Shown here: positions 8,949 to 16,306 of the stretch, one piece after another
How positions within the stretch are numbered: position 1 is the stretch's first letter
How the letters are laid out: the number at the start of each line of letters is the position of its first letter
DNA from: Syntrophaceae bacterium UBA7544
GTDB taxonomy: Bacteria > Desulfobacterota > Syntrophia > Syntrophales > Smithellaceae
Reading direction: 5' to 3'
DNA length: 19,733 nucleotides
Assembly: GCA_002479215.1 (NCBI GenBank)
Contig: DLME01000004.1
Location: forward strand, 4,537 to 24,269
Notes under the pieces: generated by a model
Seen by the model: only the letters and a program-made list of their open reading frames with translations
Told to the model about the DNA's origin: nothing
Databases searched by the model: none
Made by a program: the position numbers and the translations under genes

Positions 8949-9854
8949 TTAGCCCTTTAAAATTCCGAACTGGATCAGGGTATCACGCAAAATTTGGCGA
9001 TTCTCCGGCCGGAGGGGAACCAGCGGCAGACGAAGCTTTCCGGCTGGGAGCCCCATCATCGTCAGGGCTTCTTTGACCGGAACCGGATTGGTCTCAATAA
9101 ACAATGCCTTCACAACCGGTAGCGTCTGGAAATGAATCTCCCGCGCCTCATTGATTTTTCCCGCACGGAACAATTTTATCATTTCCCGATATTCCTTGCC
9201 AATAACATGAGCTACCGCTAAGATTCCTCCATCTCCGCCCAGAGTCAGCATCGGAAACGTCAGCGCGTCTTCTCCGGAGAGGATATAGAATTTCTTTTTG
9301 CTCACTCGCGTGGCTCGCATAATATCCATCGTAATCATCATATCGCCACAGGCATCTTTCATCCCAATGATATTGTCTATCTGGGAAAGCGCGATCATTG
9401 TTTTTGCTTCAATTAGCCGCGCCGACCTTGATGGAATATTATAGATAAAAAGCGGGAGCTTTGTGGACGTTGCTATTACTTCGAAATGCTTTAACAGCCC
9501 ATCCTGCGTGGGTCTGTTGTAATAGGGGCATACCTGCAGGCTTGCGGAGGCTCCGCTGCCCTCGGCATGCTTGGTCATCTCTATAGCTTCTTTGGTGCTG
9601 TTGGAACCGGTTCCGGCCATCACCGGCACGCGCCCTCTGGCTTCCTTAATCACAACCTCGATTACTCTGGCGTGTTCCTGGTGATCTAGAGTGGGGGATT
9701 CTCCGGTCGTTCCGCAGGGGACAATGCCATCGCATCCCACTTCTTCGATATAATAATTGACAAGTTTACGCAGTCCTGCCTCGTCGACCGACAGGTCGTC
9801 TTTAAAGGGTGTAATTAGGGGTATATGGCATCCAGCCCAAGATGTTGTCTGCAT
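8949..9854 (-). CDS. dapA: 4-hydroxy-tetrahydrodipicolinate synthase
   Basis: Condenses pyruvate with aspartate semialdehyde, the first committed step of lysine and meso-diaminopimelate synthesis in the cytoplasm. The 301 residues form the expected TIM barrel with the catalytic set visible: GTTGES (48-53) with Thr49/Thr50, Tyr112 in YYNRP, Tyr138 in YNIPSR, Arg143, and the Schiff-base Lys166 in GMKDACGD. These sit five residues later than in E. coli DapA (Lys161). The start has a strong site, AAAGGAG, 6-7 nt before ATG. No other lysine gene is adjacent. It ends in a clear terminator, and upstream is a 417-bp palindromic element that may separate the gene from, or supply, regulatory signals. 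Confidence 0.96.
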   Translation of the reverse strand: MQTTSWAGCHIPLITPFKDDLSVDEAGLRKLVNYYIEEVGCDGIVPCGTTGESPTLDHQEHARVIEVVIKEARGRVPVMAGTGSNSTKEAIEMTKHAEGSGASASLQVCPYYNRPTQDGLLKHFEVIATSTKLPLFIYNIPSRSARLIEAKTMIALSQIDNIIGMKDACGDMMITMDIMRATRVSKKKFYILSGEDALTFPMLTLGGDGGILAVAHVIGKEYREMIKLFRAGKINEAREIHFQTLPVVKALFIETNPVPVKEALTMMGLPAGKLRLPLVPLRPENRQILRDTLIQFGILKG

Positions 9855-10038
9855 ATGTTCTCCTTTCTGTTTTAATTACACGGTTATAGTTTTTTGTAAG
9901 GTTGTTTCGAATATCACGGGTATGAACCCCAATCCGAGCTTGGGGTTCATACCCTCCGCTTTGCGGGATTGTTCAACTAGCCAATTCCGACATGTGACCT
10001 TTAGGTTATGCGCTGCGCTTTCGGAATTGGAGTTTCAC

Positions 10039-10069
10039 AAAAAAAAGCCATGGGGCTTACCCATGGCTT
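10039..10069 (-). terminator. Strong intrinsic terminator in centre of the palindromic element
   Basis: On the minus strand AAGCCATGGG pairs perfectly with CCCATGGCTT around a 5-nt loop (TAAGC) and runs into eight consecutive U. No U-run exists on the plus strand, so the signal is directional. It lies about 25 nt after the stop of the 31-codon ORF and about 185 nt before the dapA start. It therefore either ends a short transcript or attenuates transcription towards dapA. Confidence 0.8.
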
Positions 10070-10093
10070 CAAGGAAGGTATATTTTATAGGCA

Positions 10094-10189
10094 TTAACGC
10101 ATACACGTCCTCAAAACAATGGGTAGCCCCATTTGTTTGACTCCTTGCTTTTTACCCATGTTTCTTCTAGCTACTGAGAGGACGTTCAT
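10094..10189 (-). CDS. Possible 31-residue basic peptide (small ORF in element)
   Basis: Starts MNVLSVARRNMGKKQGVKQM and ends RTCMR; it has about eight Arg/Lys and no acidic residue. GGAG lies 7 nt before the ATG, inside the right arm of the palindromic element, and an intrinsic terminator follows the stop. Promoter-less ORF, RBS and terminator thus fill exactly the non-palindromic centre. The RNA also folds: ACGTCCTC at its start pairs with GAGGACGT near its end, and ATGGG-GCTA-CCCAT is an internal hairpin. It may therefore be a structured noncoding RNA, or a leader peptide, rather than a protein gene. I recognise no family. Confidence 0.3.
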   Translation of the reverse strand: MNVLSVARRNMGKKQGVKQMGLPIVLRTCMR

Positions 10190-10433
10190 TGTGAGACTCC
10201 AATTTCAAAAACGAAGTGCATTGAAATTTGCAAGTCGAACAATCCCGCGTTGTAAGCGGAGGGTATGATACCCCGCCACGTGAGGCGGAATTATGGTCCA
10301 GGGCTTGCCCTGGGGTTCATACCCGTGATTAATTTTCCTGTTCGAACTTGTTTGACTTAAAGAAAACACAAATTACTTATTCTGTCAAATTATTTCCTAA
10401 AGGCCCGGTGGAAAAATTCCGCGTGGGCAGAAA

Positions 10434-11168
10434 TTAATTAATGGCAAAGGCGCGTAAGTCATTTTTGATATAGTATTTTGCGCCGTATTTAGTTAAAAGC
10501 GTTTCCGCATCATAAAGGAATTTACGCCAGTTCACTGTTTTTTCATATTCTTTCATGTGGTTTAATTTTCCTACTTTCCAGAATCTCACATACTTGTGAG
10601 CCTTTCTAATCACAGCAAGTGCTTGAACCGGATCAATGACTGGCTCAAGGCTAACCCAAGTAAAAATGCCAGCTTTATGTGCATTTTTGAGAATTTCCAG
10701 TCGATCATTTACTGATGAGGCATTAGGTTCCCATTGTCGCCGCTTATCATCATTTATGAAACTAAGTGTGATACCAAGGTGAGTATCGGCCTTCTTCATT
10801 ATTTCAATGTCATCTTGAATTAGATCAGCACAGCCTTTTGTCAGTATTTGACTTCTCAAACCATACTTATGAACAATCTCTAAGGTTTGTCTAGTTAAGC
10901 GCTTTTTACGTTCAAGTGGTTGATAAGGGTCACTTAGAAAACAAAATAGAATGCGCCTCGAATCGCCTCGTAATTTCCATGCGTCTTTTTCAAAAAGTTC
11001 AACGACTCTTTGTCTTGGCTCAGCTTTTGCGTGCCATTTTTCACCGGTCGTACGCATACAAGCGGGCGCATAGCAATACCGGCATCCATGGGTGCATCCA
11101 CGATAAAGATTGCACGCCAGTTCGGAGTATTCCCTTGCGCGACCTTTGGGTTCGTAGACGACGTTCAT
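10434..11168 (-). CDS. SPL-like radical SAM protein, partner of TcmP
   Basis: A 244-residue radical S-adenosylmethionine protein. CTHGCRYC (Cys25, Cys29, Cys32) is the CxxxCxxC cluster-binding loop, in the context NLYRGCTHGCRYCYAP that resembles the spore photoproduct lyase/Rv2578c-like group; extra Cys19 and Cys37 flank it. ILTKG, LSFIND and SLEPVID follow as later barrel strands. It is shorter than true spore photoproduct lyases (about 340 residues). The ATG overlaps the stop of the upstream tcmP-like gene as ATGA, so the two are translationally coupled. From recall, TcmP proteins are named for such three-Cys partners. The substrate is unknown; nucleic-acid repair or modification is a guess from the family. 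A terminator-like hairpin (10403-10428) lies just beyond the stop. Confidence 0.85.
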   Translation of the reverse strand: MNVVYEPKGRAREYSELACNLYRGCTHGCRYCYAPACMRTTGEKWHAKAEPRQRVVELFEKDAWKLRGDSRRILFCFLSDPYQPLERKKRLTRQTLEIVHKYGLRSQILTKGCADLIQDDIEIMKKADTHLGITLSFINDDKRRQWEPNASSVNDRLEILKNAHKAGIFTWVSLEPVIDPVQALAVIRKAHKYVRFWKVGKLNHMKEYEKTVNWRKFLYDAETLLTKYGAKYYIKNDLRAFAIN

Positions 11169-12259
11169 TTGTTATCTCCATTGAAAAGTTCAATTGTTTC
11201 TGCGTCTAGCTTTCGCCATGCATCATATGAAATATGGAACTTTTGCTTTGGCAACTTATTGGTTTTGACTAATGTGCTCAAAGCATCCCTTGCATGTGCT
11301 GGAAGTATACCATTTTGTAATACAAAAAGATAAATATCTTTGTTTGTTTTTAAATGATTTTCAAGCAACTGCTTTTCAAGTTCTTTTTCAAAAAATGCAA
11401 TCTTAGTAGGTTTGTCAAATTCTGAGAATAGCGATGGTTGTACAGGATCAATACCATCTTTATCGATATCAAAATTTGCATCTCCGCCACGACGCCATGC
11501 AACTTGCAGAAATTTATCTATGCCAAGGGGGTGACTGGAACCAAAAACGAGGCCATATACATTTGCACCCTTCTTAATTGAAAATGAGCCTAAGAAATAT
11601 TGCAAACCTTCCGGTATCCAACGTCGATAAGCATTAGCTAAAATGCGATGCACATTGGTTCCATTCATACTTGAAAGATCATCGTCGTTAGCAGGTACAT
11701 ACTTTCTAATTTCAGGTTGATCTTTAAACCTATTAATTATGGCGGATGAAATAAAAAATATAAAGTCAGTCATGGGCAGTCGAACAATGTTTTGAAAGAT
11801 AGATTGTGTGATTTGTTGTACACCGCTTTGATCCAAAAATAAAAGGTTTGCGGTTTTGGTATTCATAAGGGGTTTCCATTTGTCGAATGCATGATGAAAA
11901 TCCTTCTGACTCGATATAAATTCAACTTGTTGCAAAGAAGCCCTTTGCTCTTCAATACACTTAGATAAAGACTTAAATTTATCAGAATCATATTCATTAA
12001 AATAAACTATGATTTTTACTTTCAGGTTGTTGTTTTGATGCAAAGCCTTGCAAATTTCATCACAGGTAATAAGTGGGCTCCCTGAATTACCATTAATATC
12101 GATACCTGGACCGGCAAAAAAATCAAAAATCTGCAATCTATCTATATATGATGCAGGGATGAAAACAGGAAGCCACTCACGTAAATATTCTCTATATAGT
12201 TCCAGCTTGTCTTGTGTGCTTTCGTCAAAAGGCTTTAAATGAAGATCGTGTCTAGGCAT
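11165..12259 (-). CDS. tcmP: Three-Cys-motif partner protein, TcmP family
   Basis: A 364-residue protein with the layout of the TcmP family. The N-terminus begins MPRHDLHLKPFDESTQDKLE, followed by FDFFAGPGID (45-54), which looks like an S-adenosylmethionine-binding motif I, then FNEYD (87-91) and FLDQSG (141-146) at the place of a catalytic loop. The family usually has FxDPxG-like residues there, so QSG is a variant. A small predicted helical or winged C-terminal domain (about 300-360) ends the protein. AAAGGA precedes the ATG by 8-9 nt. Its base composition is clearly more AT-rich than dapA and ftcD, suggesting acquired DNA. It is coupled to the downstream radical SAM gene. The biochemical role of the family is not established as far as I know. 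Confidence 0.8.
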   Translation of the reverse strand: MPRHDLHLKPFDESTQDKLELYREYLREWLPVFIPASYIDRLQIFDFFAGPGIDINGNSGSPLITCDEICKALHQNNNLKVKIIVYFNEYDSDKFKSLSKCIEEQRASLQQVEFISSQKDFHHAFDKWKPLMNTKTANLLFLDQSGVQQITQSIFQNIVRLPMTDFIFFISSAIINRFKDQPEIRKYVPANDDDLSSMNGTNVHRILANAYRRWIPEGLQYFLGSFSIKKGANVYGLVFGSSHPLGIDKFLQVAWRRGGDANFDIDKDGIDPVQPSLFSEFDKPTKIAFFEKELEKQLLENHLKTNKDIYLFVLQNGILPAHARDALSTLVKTNKLPKQKFHISYDAWRKLDAETIELFNGDNK

Positions 12260-12434
12260 GGCATTGATCCTTTTGTTTTAAGAAATCAGTGTTGTATAAT
12301 CTATTTGGGAAAGTTTTAAATGTTCACTAAGCTAGAAATTCAATTTACAATGACCCAATAACCTGAAGGTCACACGTATCATAAATTCCGGATGTTCAAC
12401 AGAAAAATCCAAGGGATATTTCACGATTAAGTCT

Positions 12435-13220
12435 CTATTTTTCGCTGAATTTCGGTTTACGTTTTTCAACAAATGCATTAAGACCTTCTTGCCCGTCAGA
12501 ATGATTTGCGCAGTCAGAGAGGCCTTCTCTTTCCAATTCTAAATGTGATTCAAATGAATTATTAAAAGAATCAGTAAGTAATTTTTTAGACCAGCCAAAA
12601 GAGTGGAGTGATCCTTTTGCCAGTATGTTCAGCATATTAATTGATTCTTCCAATGCCTTTCCGTCATCAACAACTTTGGTTACCAAGCCCCACTCTAATG
12701 CCTGATGTGCAGAAATCGGATTATCGAAGGCAGCAATTTCTAAAGAACGGGCAAGACCTACAATTCTTGGCAATATAAAGGTACCACCACCGTCAATACA
12801 TAATCCGTTGGAAGTATACGCCTGTCTTAAAATTGCTGATTTTTCTATTATCCGGAAATCACAGGCTAAAGCTAAGGAGAAACCTGCTCCCGCGGCTATC
12901 CCGTTGATTGCGGCAATGACCGGTTTCTTCATTCTTCTGATTTCCACAATAGCCAAATGTAGTTGTGAGGCGAGTGTGTGGAAAGATGCCCCTTTTTTTT
13001 CAGCAAACTCCACAGCCCACTTTAGATCTCCTCCGGCGCAAAACGCTTTTCCCTTACCGGTAATTATAATGCCTCTTACAGAATCATCTGTTGCTAATTT
13101 TATAAGCGTAATTGCTAACTGGGTAATCATTTCCAGATTGAAAGCATTATAAGCTTCCAGTCGGCTTAAGGTTACCTCAGTGAAAATTCCATGTTTCTTT
13201 ATTTCTACCAATGAACTCAT
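12435..13220 (-). CDS. Enoyl-CoA hydratase/isomerase family protein (crotonase)
   Basis: A 261-residue crotonase-fold enzyme acting on an acyl-CoA. The oxyanion-hole regions are AFCAGGDLKW (59-68) and NGIAAGAGFSLALACDFRI (106-124). The two catalytic glutamates of true hydratases are not apparent: the first position lies in GAGFSLA and the second in TSNG. Instead Asp143 in NGLCIDGGG aligns with the aspartate used by PaaG-type and related enoyl-CoA isomerases, so isomerisation or another crotonase chemistry is more likely than hydration (inference from family knowledge). AAGGAG lies 5 nt before the ATG. It begins 61 nt after the selenoprotein gene on the same strand and may be cotranscribed with it. 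No other beta-oxidation gene is nearby. Confidence 0.9.
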   Translation of the reverse strand: MSSLVEIKKHGIFTEVTLSRLEAYNAFNLEMITQLAITLIKLATDDSVRGIIITGKGKAFCAGGDLKWAVEFAEKKGASFHTLASQLHLAIVEIRRMKKPVIAAINGIAAGAGFSLALACDFRIIEKSAILRQAYTSNGLCIDGGGTFILPRIVGLARSLEIAAFDNPISAHQALEWGLVTKVVDDGKALEESINMLNILAKGSLHSFGWSKKLLTDSFNNSFESHLELEREGLSDCANHSDGQEGLNAFVEKRKPKFSEK

Positions 13221-13281
13221 ATTTTCTCCTTAACAACAAAACCACATAATCAAATCACCTGATGACCAATGCGCCAATCCA

Positions 13282-13788
13282 TTACGATTTGTTTTGTGAC
13301 GCCAATGACTTGAGATAATCGATTAGCATTAACGTGTCTGTTGCCACTAAACGGCCGATCGGTCCCGTACTGTAAACGGCGCCTTCGATGGTGCCACCCG
13401 GTTTGATAATGAAGCCGGTTGCATGGAGGAACAATTTCTTATCATCGTAGAAGGCCCCGGTCATACCGGCAAATTCTTTTGCATCCATGCCGTATGCCAA
13501 CGGGAAGGTCAGTTTACGGCGTTCAACCATCTTTTGGGCATCTTCCAGTTTATCCACCGAGGCTCCGATAATTTTGATGCCTTTTTCACTGAATTCGTTA
13601 AGACGTCCCTGAAAATCAGCTAACTGCTGATGGCAGAATGGTCACCAGCGTCCCCGGTAAATCAGCAAGACACACCAGGTTTTGCCGTCCTTCTCGGGCA
13701 GGGTCAACGCTGTGCCGTCGGTAAGCTTGAATTCCATCTTTGGGAAAAGGTCGCCACTGTCAAATTTCTTCACTTCTGTCTGAGCCAT
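13282..13788 (-). CDS. Selenocysteine-containing peroxiredoxin-like protein (UGA read-through)
   Basis: An AhpC/TSA-type thiol peroxidase of 168 residues if the in-frame TGA at 13642-13644 is decoded as selenocysteine. Before it: MAQTEVKKFDSGDLFPKMEF and VLLIYRGRW. After it, without a frame change: PFCHQQLADFQ, IKIIGASVDK and TGFIIKPGGTIEGAVYSTG. The family's usual motif is YRGxWCPxC, so the TGA replaces exactly the first, peroxidatic cysteine, giving a U49-P-F-C52 redox pair. A SECIS-like hairpin lies 16 nt downstream. AGGAGG sits a few nt before ATG 13788; an in-frame ATG at 13857 has no family match upstream. Standard gene callers will split this into two fragments. SelA, SelB and tRNA-Sec genes are not in the window. 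It would detoxify peroxides, presumably in the cytoplasm. Confidence 0.9.
13615..13631 (-). promoter_or_regulatory. Bacterial SECIS element of the selenoprotein gene
   Basis: On the mRNA, AUCAGC pairs perfectly with GCUGAU around the loop AGUUA, the loop starting 16 nt after the UGA. A lower CUG/CAG stem extends it below a small internal loop. The second loop base is G. Bacterial SECIS rules as I know them ask for a G in the first two loop positions and a spacing of about 16-37 nt, so this fits. Confidence 0.75.
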
Positions 13789-13931
13789 AATTTCCCTCCT
13801 TTGCGCATCGCTTGTTTTAAAAAATTCCTTCCAAATACAGTGCCGCAGGTGGAGCATTTATTTCTGGTGAGTTCGGCTCTATTTTACCTACTTATCCTCA
13901 ACTTTCAGGTCAGAATTGAAGTGATATTACC

Positions 13932-13966
13932 ATTCAAAATCATGTTCCTTCAAGTTGAAAACATTT
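13932..13966. repeat. Direct repeat copy A beside diguanylate cyclase gene
   Basis: The core AAAATCATGTTCCTTCAAG continues TTGAAAAC. It matches 16272-16306 in the same orientation with 30 of 35 positions identical. The copies bracket the diguanylate cyclase gene, about 2.3 kb apart. Confidence 0.6.
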
Positions 13967-13996
13967 GAATAGGTCAATGCGATTAGTATCGCATCT

Positions 13997-16228
13997 TCAG
14001 GCCTTTTTATAGAGCTGGTATCGGGCTCGCCCCGCTTGCTTGGCTTGATACATGGCGATATCAGCATTTTTCAGGAGCATACCTTCATCTGTTCCATCAT
14101 GGGGATAGACAGCGATGCCGATGCTCGTTGTCACAACGAGTTGATGGGTGTCTATGAGGAAGGGCTTACAAAAACTGTCAACGATCTTTTGTGCAACCTG
14201 GATCGCATCTTCTCTTGCCTTCAGGTCAGGAATTATCAGCACAAACTCGTCACCACCGAAGCGCGCAACGGTATCACTCTTCCTCAGCGCTGCGCTTAGC
14301 CGCTCTGCCGCTGCTTGGAGAAGGATATCCCCGACATCATGGCCCAGGGTGTCATTCACGCCCTTAAAATTGTCAAGGTCGAGCATCGCGATTCCTACTT
14401 TTTTTTGATTCCTCTGGGCCTGGGCCAAGGCAATACCCAAGCGATCGGAGAAGAGCTTTCGGTTGGGAAGACCCGTCAGGGAATCATGGAAGGCCATCTG
14501 CTGGATCTTTTCCTCTAAGTGCTTGCGCTCGGTGATGTCGCGCGAGATGCCTCGGAATCCGATGGGTTTGCCTTCCGCATCCTTGATAAGAGATGCAGAC
14601 AATTCGGTAAACGCCATAGTTCCGTCTCTTTTCTTATATTCGAAAGCAAATCCCTTAACTGGTTCCCCTGTTATGTAGATTCCACTGAAGATCTGATATA
14701 ATCTTTTAGCTTCTTCTTCACTTGTATAGGCCCTGTTGTTCTTACCGAGCAATTGCTCTCTGGGAGTTCCGACAATTCTGCACTGCGCATCATTAACAAA
14801 GGTAAACGTACCAGTAAGGTCTATCTCAAAATAGCCGTCCTCGATATTTTCAATAATGGTTCGGTATTTCTCTTCGCTCCGGTGCAGCGCCTCCTCCGCC
14901 TGCTTGCGTTTAGTGATGTCCCTAAAGGTCACCACCGCTCCCATGACCTTGCCGTCCCTGCTGATCGGCATGCTGGAATATTCAACGGGGAAACTGCTGC
15001 CGTCCTTGCGCCAGAGCACCTCCTCCACACGGCTTTCGGTAGCCTTAGTGTAGGAAGCATACATGGGGCACTCTTCCATCGGGTAGTTGGAGCCGTCCTT
15101 GTGGGAATGGTGGATGAGAACGTGCACCCTTTGGCCTAACATCTCTTCTTCGGCAAACCCAAGCATGCGCAGGGCGGCGGGGTTGACGAAGGTCAACTGC
15201 CCCATGGTATCGACCCCTAATATGCCCTCTCCGGCTGCATGAAGTAACAAGCGTTTGCCCTCTTCACTCTGCCGAATAGCCTCTTGGGATCGGTCTGTTA
15301 AATAGAGAATGCCTGCAAAGACTATAATTAAAAAGCATACGAAAATCGTTGCTAGAATGCCGGTCAATTTGTAAATCCAGATTCGATCTGTCGGGGTCAG
15401 AAGCACAATCGACCATCCGTCGCTGTCAATCACCTTTCTAGAGACGAAATAATCCTTTCCTTCTAAAGTAACTTCCGTACCATCGGCAATCTCCTTTTTT
15501 AAAAAAACGTCTTCAGAGAGTTTATTGCCGAATTGCTGGGAAGCAATCAATTTTTCTTGTGCTGTTTTGTTCAGCGGCCAGAAACTTTTTAGAACCATTG
15601 CCGGCTTGCTGGACAGAAAAATAATGCCGTCCGGGCTGATGAGAAAGCAAAAGGAGAATTTTCTGAAAAAGATCCCCATATCGTCAAGATCCTTTTTCAT
15701 CGCGACCACGCCAAGCACTTTACTCAGACGATTCTGAACCGGGTAGCTGGCATAGAAACCCCTCTTTCCGGAAGTAATGCCCAGCGCAAAATAATGACTT
15801 AGTTGGCCTCTGGCCGCTTCCTGAAAATAAGGACGAAAACGATAGGATTGCCCTACAAAGCTGTCCGGATCTTTACGGTTGGAGGATGCCACAGTCATGC
15901 CATCGGCATCCATCAGGTAGGACACGGAAGCGTTTAAAGCGGAATTGTATCTGTCTAACGCGCTATTGGCATGTTCAATATCCTGATCCCTTTTGGATAT
16001 TAGTGCGGGAGCGATCCAGGGAGAACCGGCCAGGGATTTAACGGCCGCTTCGACGTTTGCGAATGTTGAGGATACATAGGTGGACAGGGTTAATACTGAA
16101 GCTCGGCTTTCTCCGATGATTTCCTGCCGGGCTTTATTACCGAGATAGTCCGTGGCAAGCCAGCCGGCAACAGCAACGATCAATAGAAGAATCATCGGTG
16201 ATGAATAAACAAAACGTCTTTTATTCAT
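13997..16228 (-). CDS. Membrane diguanylate cyclase: DctB-like Cache, two PAS, GGDEF
   Basis: Makes cyclic di-GMP in response to an external signal. Domains in 743 residues: membrane segment 9-28; periplasmic double-Cache domain to about 283, with SFVGQSYRFRPYF, YFALGITSGKRGFY and a downstream SYPV that closely recall the C4-dicarboxylate sensor DctB; second membrane segment 286-310. PAS 1 spans about 324-447 and ends DITKRKQAEE, PAS 2 about 450-570 and ends DITERKHLEE. The GGDEF domain opens FHDSLTGLPNRKLF and has an intact RFGGDEF (GGDEF at 658-662). RKSD five residues before GGDEF is the inhibitory I-site, implying product feedback. The frame also allows TTG two codons earlier; ATG with GAGGG 9-10 nt upstream is preferred. 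There is no EAL domain. A carboxylate ligand is a family-based inference. Confidence 0.95.
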   Translation of the reverse strand: MNKRRFVYSSPMILLLIVAVAGWLATDYLGNKARQEIIGESRASVLTLSTYVSSTFANVEAAVKSLAGSPWIAPALISKRDQDIEHANSALDRYNSALNASVSYLMDADGMTVASSNRKDPDSFVGQSYRFRPYFQEAARGQLSHYFALGITSGKRGFYASYPVQNRLSKVLGVVAMKKDLDDMGIFFRKFSFCFLISPDGIIFLSSKPAMVLKSFWPLNKTAQEKLIASQQFGNKLSEDVFLKKEIADGTEVTLEGKDYFVSRKVIDSDGWSIVLLTPTDRIWIYKLTGILATIFVCFLIIVFAGILYLTDRSQEAIRQSEEGKRLLLHAAGEGILGVDTMGQLTFVNPAALRMLGFAEEEMLGQRVHVLIHHSHKDGSNYPMEECPMYASYTKATESRVEEVLWRKDGSSFPVEYSSMPISRDGKVMGAVVTFRDITKRKQAEEALHRSEEKYRTIIENIEDGYFEIDLTGTFTFVNDAQCRIVGTPREQLLGKNNRAYTSEEEAKRLYQIFSGIYITGEPVKGFAFEYKKRDGTMAFTELSASLIKDAEGKPIGFRGISRDITERKHLEEKIQQMAFHDSLTGLPNRKLFSDRLGIALAQAQRNQKKVGIAMLDLDNFKGVNDTLGHDVGDILLQAAAERLSAALRKSDTVARFGGDEFVLIIPDLKAREDAIQVAQKIVDSFCKPFLIDTHQLVVTTSIGIAVYPHDGTDEGMLLKNADIAMYQAKQAGRARYQLYKKA

Positions 16229-16271
16229 GCGCAAGATCCCTCAGTCAGGTAAAACTACATCGGAGTTTACG

Positions 16272-16306
16272 ATTTAAAATCATGTACCTTTAAGTTGAAT
16301 ACCTTT
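16272..16306. repeat. Direct repeat copy B beside diguanylate cyclase gene
   Basis: The core AAAATCATGTACCTTTAAG continues TTGAATAC, with five differences from copy A. It lies about 45 nt before the cyclase start codon, in its probable leader or promoter region. Confidence 0.6.

Larger units (their letters stand above)
9913..10329. mobile_element. 417-bp palindromic element with perfect 19-bp terminal inverted repeats
   Basis: ATCACGGGTATGAACCCCA at 9913-9931 is repeated as its exact reverse complement at 10311-10329. The similarity continues inward: ATACCCTCCGCTT, then GCGGGATTGTTC (9949-9974 against 10237-10266), ending with GGAGTTTCAC (10029-10038) against inverted GGAGTCTCAC (10191-10200). 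Each arm also folds on itself. The left has a perfect 14-bp stem (9918-9931 with 9941-9954) and a 10-bp stem CCAATTCCGA/TCGGAATTGG (9981-9990 with 10021-10030). The right has CCGCC/GGCGG and CCAGGGC/GCCCTGG hairpins. The unpaired 152-nt centre holds a 31-codon ORF and a terminator. There is no transposase, so a MITE-like or REP-derived element is most likely. No clear target duplication is seen, though TTCGAA lies just outside both ends (9906 and 10341). Confidence 0.75.

Noticed and set aside
9757..10140. 127-codon plus-strand frame over the dapA start and palindromic element
   Set aside because: Antisense to dapA and through palindromes; the frame is a by-product of the repeats.
13831..13845. 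Sigma54-like sequence CGGCAC-N5-TTGG about 43 nt before the selenoprotein start
   Set aside because: The nearly invariant C of the -12 GC is G here, so the site is incomplete.
13978..13993. TGCGAT-TAGT-ATCGCA hairpin after the diguanylate cyclase stop
   Set aside because: Short stem with no U-run on the minus strand; not a convincing terminator.
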